Shown one piece after another: positions 20,820 through 31,023 of a stretch of 64,000 nt of DNA. A program made the position numbers and the translations under genes. The stretch is from the NCBI RefSeq assembly GCF_009017415.1, contig NC_092405.1, forward strand, positions 4,092,001-4,156,000, in the 5' to 3' direction. The DNA comes from Aspergillus flavus (taxonomy: Eukaryota; Ascomycota; Eurotiomycetes; Eurotiales; Aspergillaceae). The stretch's first letter is position 1. Each line of letters begins with the position of its first letter. The notes beneath the pieces were generated by a model, which saw nothing but the letters and a program-made list of their open reading frames with translations, was not told where the DNA came from and did not search any database.

Positions 20820-21642
20820 TTAATAAAAGTACAGGGGAGGAGCATCCATCATTTCGATGTCTTGGGGCTCCTCCCCTGTACTTGTGGCGAATTGTGGTGC
20901 GGCCTGTGATACGTTAGTTGCACTTGTCAAAGCCGGAAAAGCAAGCAGGTGATACATACAATGGCGAGTGCCGCAAATTGTTGTTCAACGGGGTGGGACG
21001 TGGTGAAGACGTCGAGCATCACCACGTCCTCCACTTCAGATGGTGGAGGCGTGGCAAATACATCGACCATCACCACGTCCCGTTGAGGAGGTGGGTGAGG
21101 AACGGAGATGCCCGGCCGCCTCACTGGCTGCTTGTTAAGCGCGGGCGCGTCGCGCATGATGGTGTCGCCATCCCGGGACACCCGTGGGTATGGGCCACGG
21201 TGTTGACCCGGGTTTCTAGGCGCGTTGTTTGCGCCACCATGCTGGGGCCCGGCTCCTTGGGGACCGGGACCCCGTCGACTTCTCCGGGGGGTGAATTTTG
21301 TTTTTCCCCCTGGGCCCTGTGGTTGGCGGGGTGCCTGCTTCTGTACTCTGTTATTTCCATTGGCAGGGTGGTTATTGCCTCCGCGGTAGCCACGGGGACC
21401 AGAAGGGGGTGAGGGCCGAGACCTTTGATTGATCTGTATACCATGGTTAGTTCAATGATCGAAGTGTCTATTGTCGGTGGAGATTAACGTACCTCGGACA
21501 CCTCGTTGTTTCTCCTGCCCCTGCGCCTATTACCAGAACTAGTACCCTGTGGCCTCCTACCGGTGCGGTTATTGGCGCCGGCAGTTTGTACGAAGCCCTG
21601 ACCCGGGTGGGATACGACGGGTCCTTCTCCGAAGGAAGCCAT
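20820..21642 (-). CDS. Arg/Gly-rich protein with repeated acidic Met motifs, unknown
   Basis: Three-exon model (21493-21642, 20960-21433 and 20820-20903), 235 residues, with phase 0 at each junction. The introns have consensus ends, and the second has GTATGT, a CTAAC branch point and CAG. The N-terminal two thirds is Arg/Gly/Pro/Asn-rich (GNRRRGRRNNE, GPRGYRGGNNHP, RRSRRGPGPQGAGP), like an RNA-binding RGG segment. The C-terminal third carries four spaced acidic Met motifs: DGDTIMRDAP, RDVVMVDVF, EDVVMLDVF and QDIEMMDAPP. The last one lies in the third exon and supports the splice. No known domain is recognised. The coding DNA contains several strong hairpins, so sequence composition may be driven by structure. 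Lineage-specific nuclear or RNA-binding protein is only a guess. Confidence 0.6.
20827..20883. repeat. 17-bp perfect inverted repeat in the last exon
   Basis: AAGTACAGGGGAGGAGC at 20827-20843 is the exact reverse complement of GCTCCTCCCCTGTACTT at 20867-20883, with a 23-base loop. It covers most of the third exon of the minus-strand gene ending at 20820, so both arms are translated. Confidence 0.9.
20996..21273. repeat. Hairpins inside the second exon
   Basis: GGACGTGGTGA (20996-21006) pairs with TCACCACGTCC (21019-21029). The same right arm overlaps CCACGTCCTCCAC (21022-21034), which pairs with GTGGAGGCGTGG (21043-21054) with one bulge. GGGGCCCGG (21244-21252) pairs with CCGGGACCCC (21264-21273), also with one bulge. 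Confidence 0.75.
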
Positions 21643-22525
21643 TTTATTGCTAACTCGGAGGGGAATGGAATGAATAACAAAAGCTAACAGGTGAAGTGCA
21701 GTTGATTGGAGCGGAAGAGCAGGTGAATAACAATTTTAGGGGGGAGAGGATGTCACTGCTAGTCTTGGCCGCACTTATTCTCAAGAACGGGTCCCTTTCT
21801 TTCCTTTATTTTAGGAAAAAAGGTTAAAAAAAAAGAGATAACAGCGTAATTCAAGATTTATTAGAGGTGCGGTGTGGAAGGTTTTCTTTATGTGGATGTT
21901 TGAAAGCAACGTTCTGATTTAGGTGTTCGGTTACAAGTTCCTAGTTCAGTGGGTTCTTATGATGTGTCGAGGTTATTATGGATGTTAAACTCTTCTGGAC
22001 TCTTCGACGCTCGTTTCTCGTGCTTGTTCAGGTGGTAGACAAATGTTATCAGACGAATCAAGTGGGTTGTTTTGGTGGATAGTAAATTGTAGGTATGGCA
22101 GCAATGGAGTCAGGAAATACGGAGAAAGGAAAGTCTTTGGCAGGGGGAGAAAGCCAGCTTTAAACAGGAGGGAGTCTACGGACGTCACTCTTGTTCAATT
22201 GAGCATGTATGACTTTTTTTCGACGACAGTGGGATGTAACGACGCTGGTAATATTTGACACGAAATATATACTTTCAAAAAAGGAAATCTGGGGTAATCC
22301 GGGGAATTTGGGGTAATTTCCCGGTATCCACGGAACCAACCGTAGGGCTGATCACATTTAGCCAAAGAAAACCTTATATTATGAGCCTCACCATATATGC
22401 ACAATAGGCTTAAAATATGCCATTTCAGAAGGACCGCCCATTCCACAGACATTTATCCAACTGCAAGCAAAAAAGGCACTTATTGGCAGAGTGTCTTTGT
22501 TTTGTATAATGAAACTCATGATGTT
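21643..22525. other. Intergenic between two unknown genes
   Basis: Upstream region of the Arg/Gly-rich gene and 3' flank of the next minus-strand gene. Contains a purine-rich A-tract near 21810-21840. No gene supported. Confidence 0.35.
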
Positions 22526-23700
22526 TCAAAAGACAGGAGTCCCGGAGTTGCGCTTCTGACGCTTTGTTCTTCGTTTTTCTTCGAAAGAGCCGACGTCAGA
22601 CCCCTGTTCGGAGTCAAACGGCTTCAGAATTTTCTTCTTCCTGCCAGTGTCCCATGGTACGTCAATATTACCGTCCTGAGAACTCTCGGTTTTGGTCTTT
22701 TTCTTCGGTTTTGCAATACCGGGAGAAGAAGTGCTGCCTGTTGACGCCATACTGTCCCGTTTCCTCTTCTCGGGTTTGGAACTTCTTTTTCGTCTCTGCT
22801 CTTCTTTAATTTCCAGTCGACGCTGGACTTCTTCGGAGATGTCCTCTGTTTCCAGAGCCACCGGTGTCACGTTCCTCACATCTTCATCACCACCCGCCAT
22901 CATCATATCCAGTCGCTTACGCTTTTGATCCTGAACTGCACCGACAGGCATGGTATCTATGCTTTCGCTTTCCACATCCATACTGTCAGTTTCGACCCTG
23001 TACCGTTTCCTCCGTTCTTTCGAAGAACTGCGTCGTCGCTTTGAGGAATCACGACTAGATGACGTAGACGTCGTCCGGTATTCATTCGCTGTAGCAGTTG
23101 GTTTTTCTGAAGACTTTTCAAAATTTTCTGTTTCTGTCACAGGGTTACCTTGCTGCAGCGGTAACAACGACTCTTCAAAATACAATACATACTCGAAATC
23201 TATGATGCACCCATTAGCATCATACCTGATCATGATTATGACGCAGAAAAGGCAAGAAATTTCTTCACACGAAAAGCCCTGCACCCTCACCTGGACAGAA
23301 AAAACAAAAGAAAGAAAGAAAAAAATTTTTACCAACCAATTGTTTCTTCACAACCCGAAACTGCGTCATCAACCGATTCGTCTTCTCGATCATTCCAGCA
23401 ACCATTTGCAACGCGTCGCCATTCGACACATTATCTCGAACCATATTCAACATTTCAATATGCGAGGACAGAACGGATTCATGCTGGGCGCAGATCTGCA
23501 ATGCAATTCAGACTCCTTAGCGAAGGCTCGACATGATGGATACCGTGCGTCATTAACGCGGGGAGACCTTCGCGCACCTCCGGCCATGATATTCGATTGC
23601 GTGGGGCGGTGGTTTCGGTAGTAGGGGGTTCTGTATCAATTTCTTCGTCTTCTTCTTCGACGGTAGGGTTTAGTGAGGGGCGATCGTTGGTTTGCGACAT
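22526..23700 (-). CDS. Unknown protein with basic, Ser-rich C-terminus
   Basis: Three-exon model (23578-23700, 23333-23495 and 22526-23199), 319 residues. The start MSQTNDRPSLNP is followed by an acidic Glu/Thr stretch. The second exon encodes a helical segment (SSHIEMLNMVRDNVSNG, then VAGMIEKTNRLMTQFRVVKK). The third exon continues VDFEYVLYFEESLLPLQQG and then a long Lys/Arg/Ser-rich tail with several bipartite nuclear-localisation-like clusters (SSKRRRSSSKERRKRYR, KPEKRKRD, KPKKKTK, RRTKRQKR). The first intron is chosen because the acceptor at 23496 restores an open frame after an in-frame stop. An alternative reading keeps VREGLPALMTHG in the protein, so the N-terminal junction is uncertain. 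Probably nuclear. No family recognised. Confidence 0.6.
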
Positions 23701-25184
23701 TGTGAACTGGGACGAGGGTTGAATTTAAGATGGGGAATTCTGTGGCGCGTTGATCGGCGGCTGTTTTTGAGTTTCTCCGCGCCAAGAATAAGCTTCTTCA
23801 GGTACGGGCGGTGCTGGGGCCAATCATCGGGATGGGATTTATACTGGGTTTCCTTAGGGAATATATCTATATCCAGTATATCCTTGCTCGCAAGCTTACA
23901 CAATGTCCACAATATACAAAGCTCACTGGACGCAGCTGTCACCTCACCAACACGATCACCCTATCTCAGCGATATATATCGCTGCAGCCCCCACAACTTC
24001 AAGGGCGATCTATACATATAACAAGCGACAAAGTGAGACGAGGAACTAGCCATCCCTATGGGTTTACCATAAAGGCTTAATTCTGTTAAACCCCGACATT
24101 CCCACTGATCCCCAATTGACGTTAGAAGCGATTAAAGGACGCGAGCTTTACTAAACCTTTTTATAGAGAAATCGCTTATTTTACTTATAGTTTAGCTTCT
24201 AATAAACACTAATTTTGCCCTATAGACTTTCTTATTCTATCCTTCTAAGCTCTGCTGCCGTGAAAATATTTAAAAAGATAGTCCTCTATACCGATACCAA
24301 CCAAAATCTAGACTTTACTATAGTTCAAATAGCCGCGCTGCGCTATTCTACTTATAAATATATTCTATATAGCTGCGATTTAGACCGGGTAGTAGATAGT
24401 ACAGAGATTACACGATCTAGATATAATAGCGGCTCTCGATCTAGTATAATTAGATATTACCAAGAATAAGCAGATCACCGCTGTAGTGGACACGGTAACC
24501 TCCACATACGGGGAGATTGGATGCTAAGTAAGAGTGAGCCCTCTGCAAATGGAGTCACTTTCATATTCTTCGTCATAAGATGATGCCTCATCCCTTTTTT
24601 ACCTTCCTATACCCAATGAAGAATGCAGACGAACCTAACAGAAAGCACTCACTCACCCTGCGTAATAACACAATATAGTCCTTATCAACAATACGGATAT
24701 TATCTATCTATCCTCCACTATAGACCTTCCCGCCGCGCACGCTATCTACAACAAGATTCTTAATATCAGTATTATCATTTTCGCACTGATAGCCACAGTA
24801 TTAATACCGTTTCTCTACCAATCTTCAGGTCCCAAAATAATCAATATCTTATTTGGGCTAGATAATATATTGGATCTACCGAAGTTGGGATGACGTGGCA
24901 TTAATCGTCCCCCATTCAATTGACCTAACTGTGGGGCTTGCAGTCCTTGTATACAACATGCATTAAGAGAAGTTTTCACAATGTCAACAAAACGCAATTG
25001 GGCGAGGAGAGCAGTGAGTTATGTACAGGAATATGGGAAGAATAATCAATCAATGAACAACAGCATCCCATCCTCTTGTAACTTGTGGCCGATCTCCGCT
25101 AAGTATTTTGCTAGGCGGCTATGTTGCACTACTACTACATGCTAACTGTCATTTATAACGATCTGTGCAACGCCCCAGACTTTC
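23701..25184. other. Gene-free stretch with AT-rich, RIP-like part
   Basis: From about 24120 to 24480 and again near 24660-24830 the DNA is rich in TA steps (for example TATAAATATATTCTATATAG). This is the texture of a duplicated element mutated by repeat-induced point mutation. Just before it, around 24100-24150, one frame reads LTLEAIKGRELY, a phrase I associate with fungal transposase N-termini, but the match is too short to name an element. Confidence 0.35.
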
Positions 25185-26264
25185 TCACTCCGCAATCTCA
25201 ACAACCAACTTCGTACAACTCACTCCCCGAAGTAGTTTGTCCAGCCCAGCATTGATAGCCCCCAAACCCTTACCCACGACGCTCAGCTCCGGACTTGGTC
25301 TGATAGTCCTCTTTGTCAGATTCTCCTTCAGCCACGTCCCAATCCAGTATCGGAACTGCTCCAGCCTCTCCTCTTCTAGCATCGACGGCATGACAAATAT
25401 CGTCTCCACCCCGTCCATGACCATGGCATCCGGAGGAACCACAGGTGCCGACGCAATCTTCGCCGTCTCCCCTTCATGATCTTCTCCGAGAAATGCCTCA
25501 AGCACAGCTTGACATGACGCTAGCTGCCCGGTAGCAAGGAAGCAATGCCGGATTACTAGCCTGTCCTCTTTAGCCGCCGATATTATCGCATTCACAACTT
25601 GTGGGTCTTTGTAGTCAAACACGCGATCTGCGCCCAGTGAACCCACATAGCTCCTATTCGCTGATCCGGCTGTGGCGTACACGGCCGCAAAAGAAGAGTT
25701 GGGATTGTCCCGCAGCAGTCGGGCTGTTTGTACGCCCATGGTACCGACGCTTGAGGAGGCGCCCCAGATTAGGAGAGCTTCTCGTTTCCCCATAGTAATC
25801 TTTGCAGTATCTTCCCCTTTCCGGGGAATGCCCATAGCATCCCACGCACTAAGAGGTACCTGGACGGCAACGGGCAACGTTGCCGCGTGGTTCCAAGACA
25901 TGCCCTCTGGAAGGAGCACAGCATGCTGCCAGGGGACAAGACACCGCTCTTGGAATGGGCCATAATTTGGATCACAGGACTTCCAGACAGAGGCAGCGTA
26001 GGCGGCGACACGGGTGCCTGGTTGGTAGGAGGCGGGGACGTTGTCGCCGACCTCGAGGACTAACCCGGACATGTCGAAGCCAATGACCGTGGGGTATGTG
26101 GATATGAAGAGGCCTTGGTCACGCATGATGGCGTCGGCCGGGTTGAGGGCTACGGATTTGACGGCGATGAGGAGCTCGTCTGGTCCTGGCTTTGGGGTAG
26201 GGCGGGTTTCGAGCTCAAAGGGTCCGCCTTTGGCTGGGGAGATGGCGGCGAGATGGTTGGTCAT
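25185..26264 (-). CDS. Zinc-type alcohol dehydrogenase / trans-enoyl reductase family
   Basis: Intronless, 359 residues, the usual length for the fungal ToxD/LovC-like branch of the medium-chain dehydrogenase superfamily. The N-terminal GroES-like domain has LNPADAIMRDQG, YPTVIGFDMSGLVLEVGDNV and GTRVAAY. The Rossmann domain starts near residue 165 with LLIWGASSSVGTMGVQTARLL, the NADPH-binding Gly motif, followed by GADRVFDYKDP. The structural zinc Cys cluster of classical ADHs is absent, as in quinone/enoyl reductases. In secondary metabolism such proteins reduce the polyketide chain in trans. Its only plausible partner nearby is the divergent Zn2Cys6 gene at 26552. No synthase lies within 30 kb, so a catabolic or orphan role is equally possible. 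Confidence 0.88.
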   Translation of the reverse strand: MTNHLAAISPAKGGPFELETRPTPKPGPDELLIAVKSVALNPADAIMRDQGLFISTYPTVIGFDMSGLVLEVGDNVPASYQPGTRVAAYAASVWKSCDPNYGPFQERCLVPWQHAVLLPEGMSWNHAATLPVAVQVPLSAWDAMGIPRKGEDTAKITMGKREALLIWGASSSVGTMGVQTARLLRDNPNSSFAAVYATAGSANRSYVGSLGADRVFDYKDPQVVNAIISAAKEDRLVIRHCFLATGQLASCQAVLEAFLGEDHEGETAKIASAPVVPPDAMVMDGVETIFVMPSMLEEERLEQFRYWIGTWLKENLTKRTIRPSPELSVVGKGLGAINAGLDKLLRGVSCTKLVVEIAE

Positions 26265-26551
26265 TTGGAGTTTTGGGGTAAGGAGAGGTTTGCATTTCTA
26301 TGATTCTGATGTAGGATATTGAGGAACAACTCTCTCTTTATACCATTAAGCGATCATTTCAAACGACTTCTTCTGATAGCATCCTCTGTTGATTATAGAT
26401 GCTGGCAACCAATCAGAGACCTCTGCATCCGAGGCAGAGCTAGCGTGGTTCCGAAAGGAGGTTAGCGTATGGGGGCTGTGACATGTTGAAACCTAATGTC
26501 TTTCCATCGATTCCATTAAATCCCTCACAGGGTTAGAATTCCTAATCAAGT

Positions 26552-27861
26552 ATGGAGGTTAATCTGCCTAAGACTCAGCGAAGGTCGAGATTTGGCTGTC
26601 GAAATTGCAAGCTCAGAAAGCTCAAGGTGGGTGGCTCTTCCTAGACTGCCAGTGCTTGGTTGAATGACTTGACTTACCTTGCCTCTTAGTGCGACGAAGG
26701 CAAGCCACATTGCAAAAGATGTAGTTCATTCGGGGTATTATGCAATTCTATGTCCAATATTTCCGACCTACAACCCATAGCTGCCGGCACAGGGAGGCAA
26801 TTAATAGTTCGAGGAAAAGCAGAGCTTCAACCCCCTGTCTCGAGTGCTGTCTGGACTTCTGACGAATTCACGTCCTATCAGTTGAACGCAAGGTGTCAAG
26901 ATTTCATCACCCGATATTATGGACGAAGTCTCACAATTCCAGATGACCCTAATATAATACACGTCAATCGCAATCTCCTGAGACTAGCCTTCGAGGTAAG
27001 GTTTAGTACATTGATCCCGTCACCATCAGTGATTATACATGACCGACCTGAGCTCTGCTAAGATATGGCTTACAGCACTCTTTTTTAATGCACGCCTCTC
27101 TAGCTGTGGCACTTACATATGACCGTCATCTGAATAGCTCAGGCTGTCGTCGCAGTCTAGAAGAGTGCTATCACTGGTCTCAAAGCACAGCTCTCCTCAA
27201 CAGACGGTTAAGGGAACCCATCAAAGCAAAAGACAAGGACCCAATCTGGGGCACGGCAGCTGCTCTAGCTATCTTGTCCTTCTCATCCCCAGATGCACGC
27301 ACACCGGAAGAATCATGGCCTCTAAAGTCCTCTGACCACTCCGATTTAGATTGGGTACGCATGAGCAAGGCCAAAATGTCATTGTGGCATATAGTGAACC
27401 CGCTACGACCGGACAGTCTTTTCAGCGTCATGGCGGGGACCTTTGCTCAAATGCAATCACCCCTACCAGAATTGGGAATAGATGGTATACCAAGCGCTTT
27501 GGCTGCCATATGTCTTCTCAATGACTCATCTACGGCGAAAGACAACCCGTATTTCGATGCTGCCCACGCAGTATCCCAGATCCTGGGTCGTCCGGATAGC
27601 GAGGTCACAACGGGTCAAACTCAGCTTTTCATGCGTAGCATCCATGGCCCTTTCGAAGGCTTGCTACGGAATAAGGATCCTGTGGCGCTTTTGTTGCTGT
27701 ATCTATGGTACCGCAAAGCAAGACGCAGTATATGGTGGATTGAACTTAGGGCTAGAGTGGAATGTCCTTCTATTTGCTCGTACCTACAGTTATATCATAA
27801 AGGGAATGTTGGGGTACATGCGTTCCTTCCAGGTGGTACTCTTGCCGATAGATGGAATTAG
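26552..27861 (+). CDS. Zn2Cys6 transcription factor
   Basis: Three exons (26552-26626, 26690-26995 and 27076-27861) give 388 residues. The zinc cluster is split by intron 1: CRNCKLRKLK joins CDEGKPHCKRCSSFGVLC, completing CX2CX6CX6CX2CX6C. The third exon begins HSFLMHASLAVALTYDRHLN, the hallmark of the sterol-uptake-control/aflatoxin-type regulator group, and near the end has ALLLLYLWYRKARRSIWWIE. That Trp-rich motif precedes the usual C-terminus. The start codon is placed 13 residues before the basic segment RRSRFGC, which is normal for this group. It is divergent from the enoyl-reductase-like gene with a 287-base gap, so it may regulate that gene. Confidence 0.88.
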
Positions 27862-30086
27862 TGAGCCTTGAAGTCTCTTTCTTTTCGGAATTGTTAATAG
27901 GATGAGTTACAGCAGTGGTTGTGTAGATTATCGCTAGTTCTAGTGGTTGAGCGGCGCCACACTGCGGGGTCGAAGAGCATCGACATCGTGGGGTAGCAAT
28001 GAGCAATAATGTATTACACTATGGCATGCCAGTACCTTGAGTCCAGCCTACGTGGACACGCTCAAGACAAACAGTGCAGACTGCGTGTTCCGTACAAACA
28101 ACTTCCATTCTCTACATAGAAAACACTTGGGACTACATAGCAGATGTCCCAAGCCCGTTACTCACTTCCCGGTACGCAAGCTAGACCTGAGTTGCAGTGT
28201 TGATACTCGAACCAATGGAGTGGATCAGCCCAAGTGGTCGAATGATCTCAGTATCGAGATGGTAACTTAGTGCGTTACTATCAGATACAGTGTCAGAATA
28301 TATGCCTTATTTCCCTCTGTTTCTCACCGGTTACTAGTTTACCAGTTCCCGGATAGCTCCACTGTATCCTGCATACTCTTTAACCAGATCTCTGCCCTAA
28401 GTATAGTAGTAACTCTCGAGGAGTCAATTATCTGTGGCTCGTACCTTGAGAATTATAGAAGTACTATAAGGTAAATCATGTCTGAGTGTCATATAGGGTC
28501 GGAAGCGATTTGCATATACAGCCGGTAATATGGCTGGTTGGTTCTACAATATTCGTATCCCTCAGCTTCACCCTCTATTGCGGCTGCCACTGCGTCAGTA
28601 TAAGTATAGCAATTCTTAATGAAGAAAGTAATCAGGCAGGGACCATTAGTTATCCATAACAGATTAAAATCGAACTGCCACAGTCAAGGAAAGAGATCAA
28701 TGAGGAAATGTTCCAAATGTGCTACCCACCAATTAAAACCGTATGTCCACACTTGAATTGTGAAATGCTCACATATATCGGACTCTCACAGCCCCTGGGC
28801 AGCCCCCCATATGAACAGAATCTTGACCACTTTGAGGCCCACGGTTCAGTCCCATCCGGCTCAACTGAGCCGTGACTTCCCGCCCCGATTAGATATGGAA
28901 ATGGTATGGTGGCACAGATCTACCTTCTCCTGGAACAGTATGCCAAATGGGATCACAATAATACCAATGACAAAATTTAGATCCATCATGGGCTACATAG
29001 CTCACTCGGGTCTCTTGTTAGTTTTGCGTTACATTGCAGCGTTGCGTTGTACCCACGAGTAGTGTCTGACAGGGATGATGCACTGTCCCAAGCGGTCCCT
29101 GTGATGTCTATCCAGGTTTGGAAACTAAAGGAAGCCTAAGTGACACATGAATGGCTGTAACTTGTTAGAAGTTGACTCAGTGTAACCTGGGCATCTCTGG
29201 GCGCCTTCAACAGTATTGTCTGATCTCTAATTCTGCTGTATTGGGGTATAACCTTGCGCTGGGACATAAAATTAAGCCAATGTGATGTTACTTCAGAGAC
29301 TAGTAGCGTGATTCTTTACAGAGCATGATCCACAGTAGGCGAAGGCCTCTAACAGATGACGTCTAATGATATTAGTCCATGGTCCAAAGAGAAAGCACCG
29401 CGAAGTCTCACCTATATAAAATCTCACCTCACTCGTCCAAAACAACAATAGCATCAGACGTCGCACCCTGAACACATTATCTCTAACATAAACCCTAAAT
29501 CGCGTGCTCTCTAGGATCTCGTCCAATCTTGCACAAGGATTAATAGTAACTGACGCCGGAACGGAAAACGCCCAAACATATCATTCCGCGAATGTTAACT
29601 AACAATTTGGAGAGAATCAGGAGCTAGGACGTCAAATTAGTTTGAGTTCGAACATCACAACAGCTTGATGCCACCTCAACAGGGTCAACCGGCTGTAAAG
29701 CTATTCGTGGAGGGATTTGGATCTGTGATTATCACAATCGGGCTTTTAGCTGAGATCTTGAACAATACGCCCGAGGAGGTGGAAGATCGACTACGCTTAA
29801 AAGATAGCGGCATCGAAGCGGCCCTTCAGGCTTTCAGGACAGTTCCGCCAACTTGTCGACAATGAAACTATACCAGCTCGTTAAACTCCTTCTGTTCTCT
29901 GTGACCGGGTGTCATTACCGTGCTATTTGCATGGTTGATCACACATAACAAAGGGACATCATGGTGCGCATTACTTCTCTCTCTTCAATTGCATGCTCAT
30001 CGTTCCAACTCTGGACTGAGGAGAATTCGCCCTTGAAGACATAAATCTCACGGGATGTCAATTCTATCTTCAATCTTACAACAGTC
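27862..30086. other. Gene desert with one doubtful short ORF
   Basis: No convincing gene in about 2.2 kb. One open frame at 29668-29865 encodes 65 residues (MPPQQGQPAVKLFVEG, EILNNTPEEVEDRLRLKD) and reads like real protein. It lacks any recognised domain or upstream exon, so it may be a fragment. The rest looks like decayed sequence. Confidence 0.3.
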
Positions 30087-30159
30087 GGCCGAGTGGCGCA
30101 ATGGTAGCGCGTTGGTTTCCGGTACCAAAGGTTTGCGAGTTCGAGTCTCGTCTCGGTCG
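30087..30159 (+). tRNA. tRNA-Arg (anticodon CCG)
   Basis: Cloverleaf folds from sequence. The acceptor GGCCGAG (30087-30093) pairs with CTCGGTC (30152-30158). The D arm is GCGC-AATGGTA-GCGC, the anticodon stem is TTGGT/ACCAA with loop TTCCGGT, and the T arm is GCGAG-TTCGAGT-CTCGT. The anticodon CCG is at 30119-30121, reading CGG arginine codons. No intron is present. A T-run at 30164-30170 fits an RNA polymerase III terminator. The internal A box (TGGCGCAATGG) and B box (GTTCGAGTC) are present. Confidence 0.95.
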
Positions 30160-31023
30160 GGTTCTTTTTTTGTCCATGGAGTTTGTTTACCTAGTCTTTT
30201 TATAATTTTCATCGAGCTACACTAGTGTAGGCTGGTGAAAACCCTAGGTGTGTCTCCGAAGATCTATCTCACTCATGTGGTTCATCATGGCAGTTGCAGT
30301 ACCGAGTGTCCCAGTTGGCATAGAATACACTCTGCTGTACCCGAGAGTGTCTGTCTTGGCAAGGCGTACCGTCCTGCAGGTCTTCCCACCAAACACACTG
30401 CTTTGATTATTTGGACGCGCTACGCTTGGTGCCAAGAGGCTGCGATACTTTTGACCCAGTATTGTACATTCCAGCCAAAGGCTGTTACAATACTGAGCGA
30501 GAACAAGTCCAAGGCCAGGTAGATCGAATTCGGCTTGTCAACTAGCTACCACCGTCATCCTGAATTTGTGATTGTTTCGGATTGCAGGCTCGGTTTGGAT
30601 GAACTCTTTTAGAGTATCACGTTGGCAGATTACCTCACTCTGGCCTAAAAGCAGTTTTTTTGCATGTAGATCATCTTCAATATTTACTAGAGACTCCATA
30701 CTTATACTACACACCAGTGCCCGAGAGCCTCCTTCCTGCAAAGCTCTTGATAGATATTTATATCAGAGCTAGCAAACAGTACCGAGTACACGCCCTTCAC
30801 TCTTCAGGCGTTAAACCCCACACGAACCAATAAAAATTATATGATCTGCAGGCACTGTGAAGTGTGCATATACGATGTCAATCATTTACTGAACCGGCGA
30901 TCTCAGATGGTCAGCCTGAATCACAGCCTCGTTTGCCGAGAGAGGCCGAAAATAAAAAGCCCCCGTCCCACACCCCTACTTCTAGCATAGTTTACTCTTG
31001 CAATATTCAAGGATAGAAGCTGT
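30160..31023. other. Intergenic, no gene seen
   Basis: Between the tRNA and the DUF6536 gene. Short frames show no recognisable domain. Confidence 0.35.

Noticed and set aside
20918..21412. 164-codon plus-strand frame
   Set aside because: Antisense to the spliced minus-strand gene, whose introns and repeated motifs give a better explanation.
20315..22525. LTR retrotransposon around the Arg/Gly-rich gene
   Set aside because: I found no long direct repeats, no reverse transcriptase or integrase motif, and no zinc-knuckle CCHC box.
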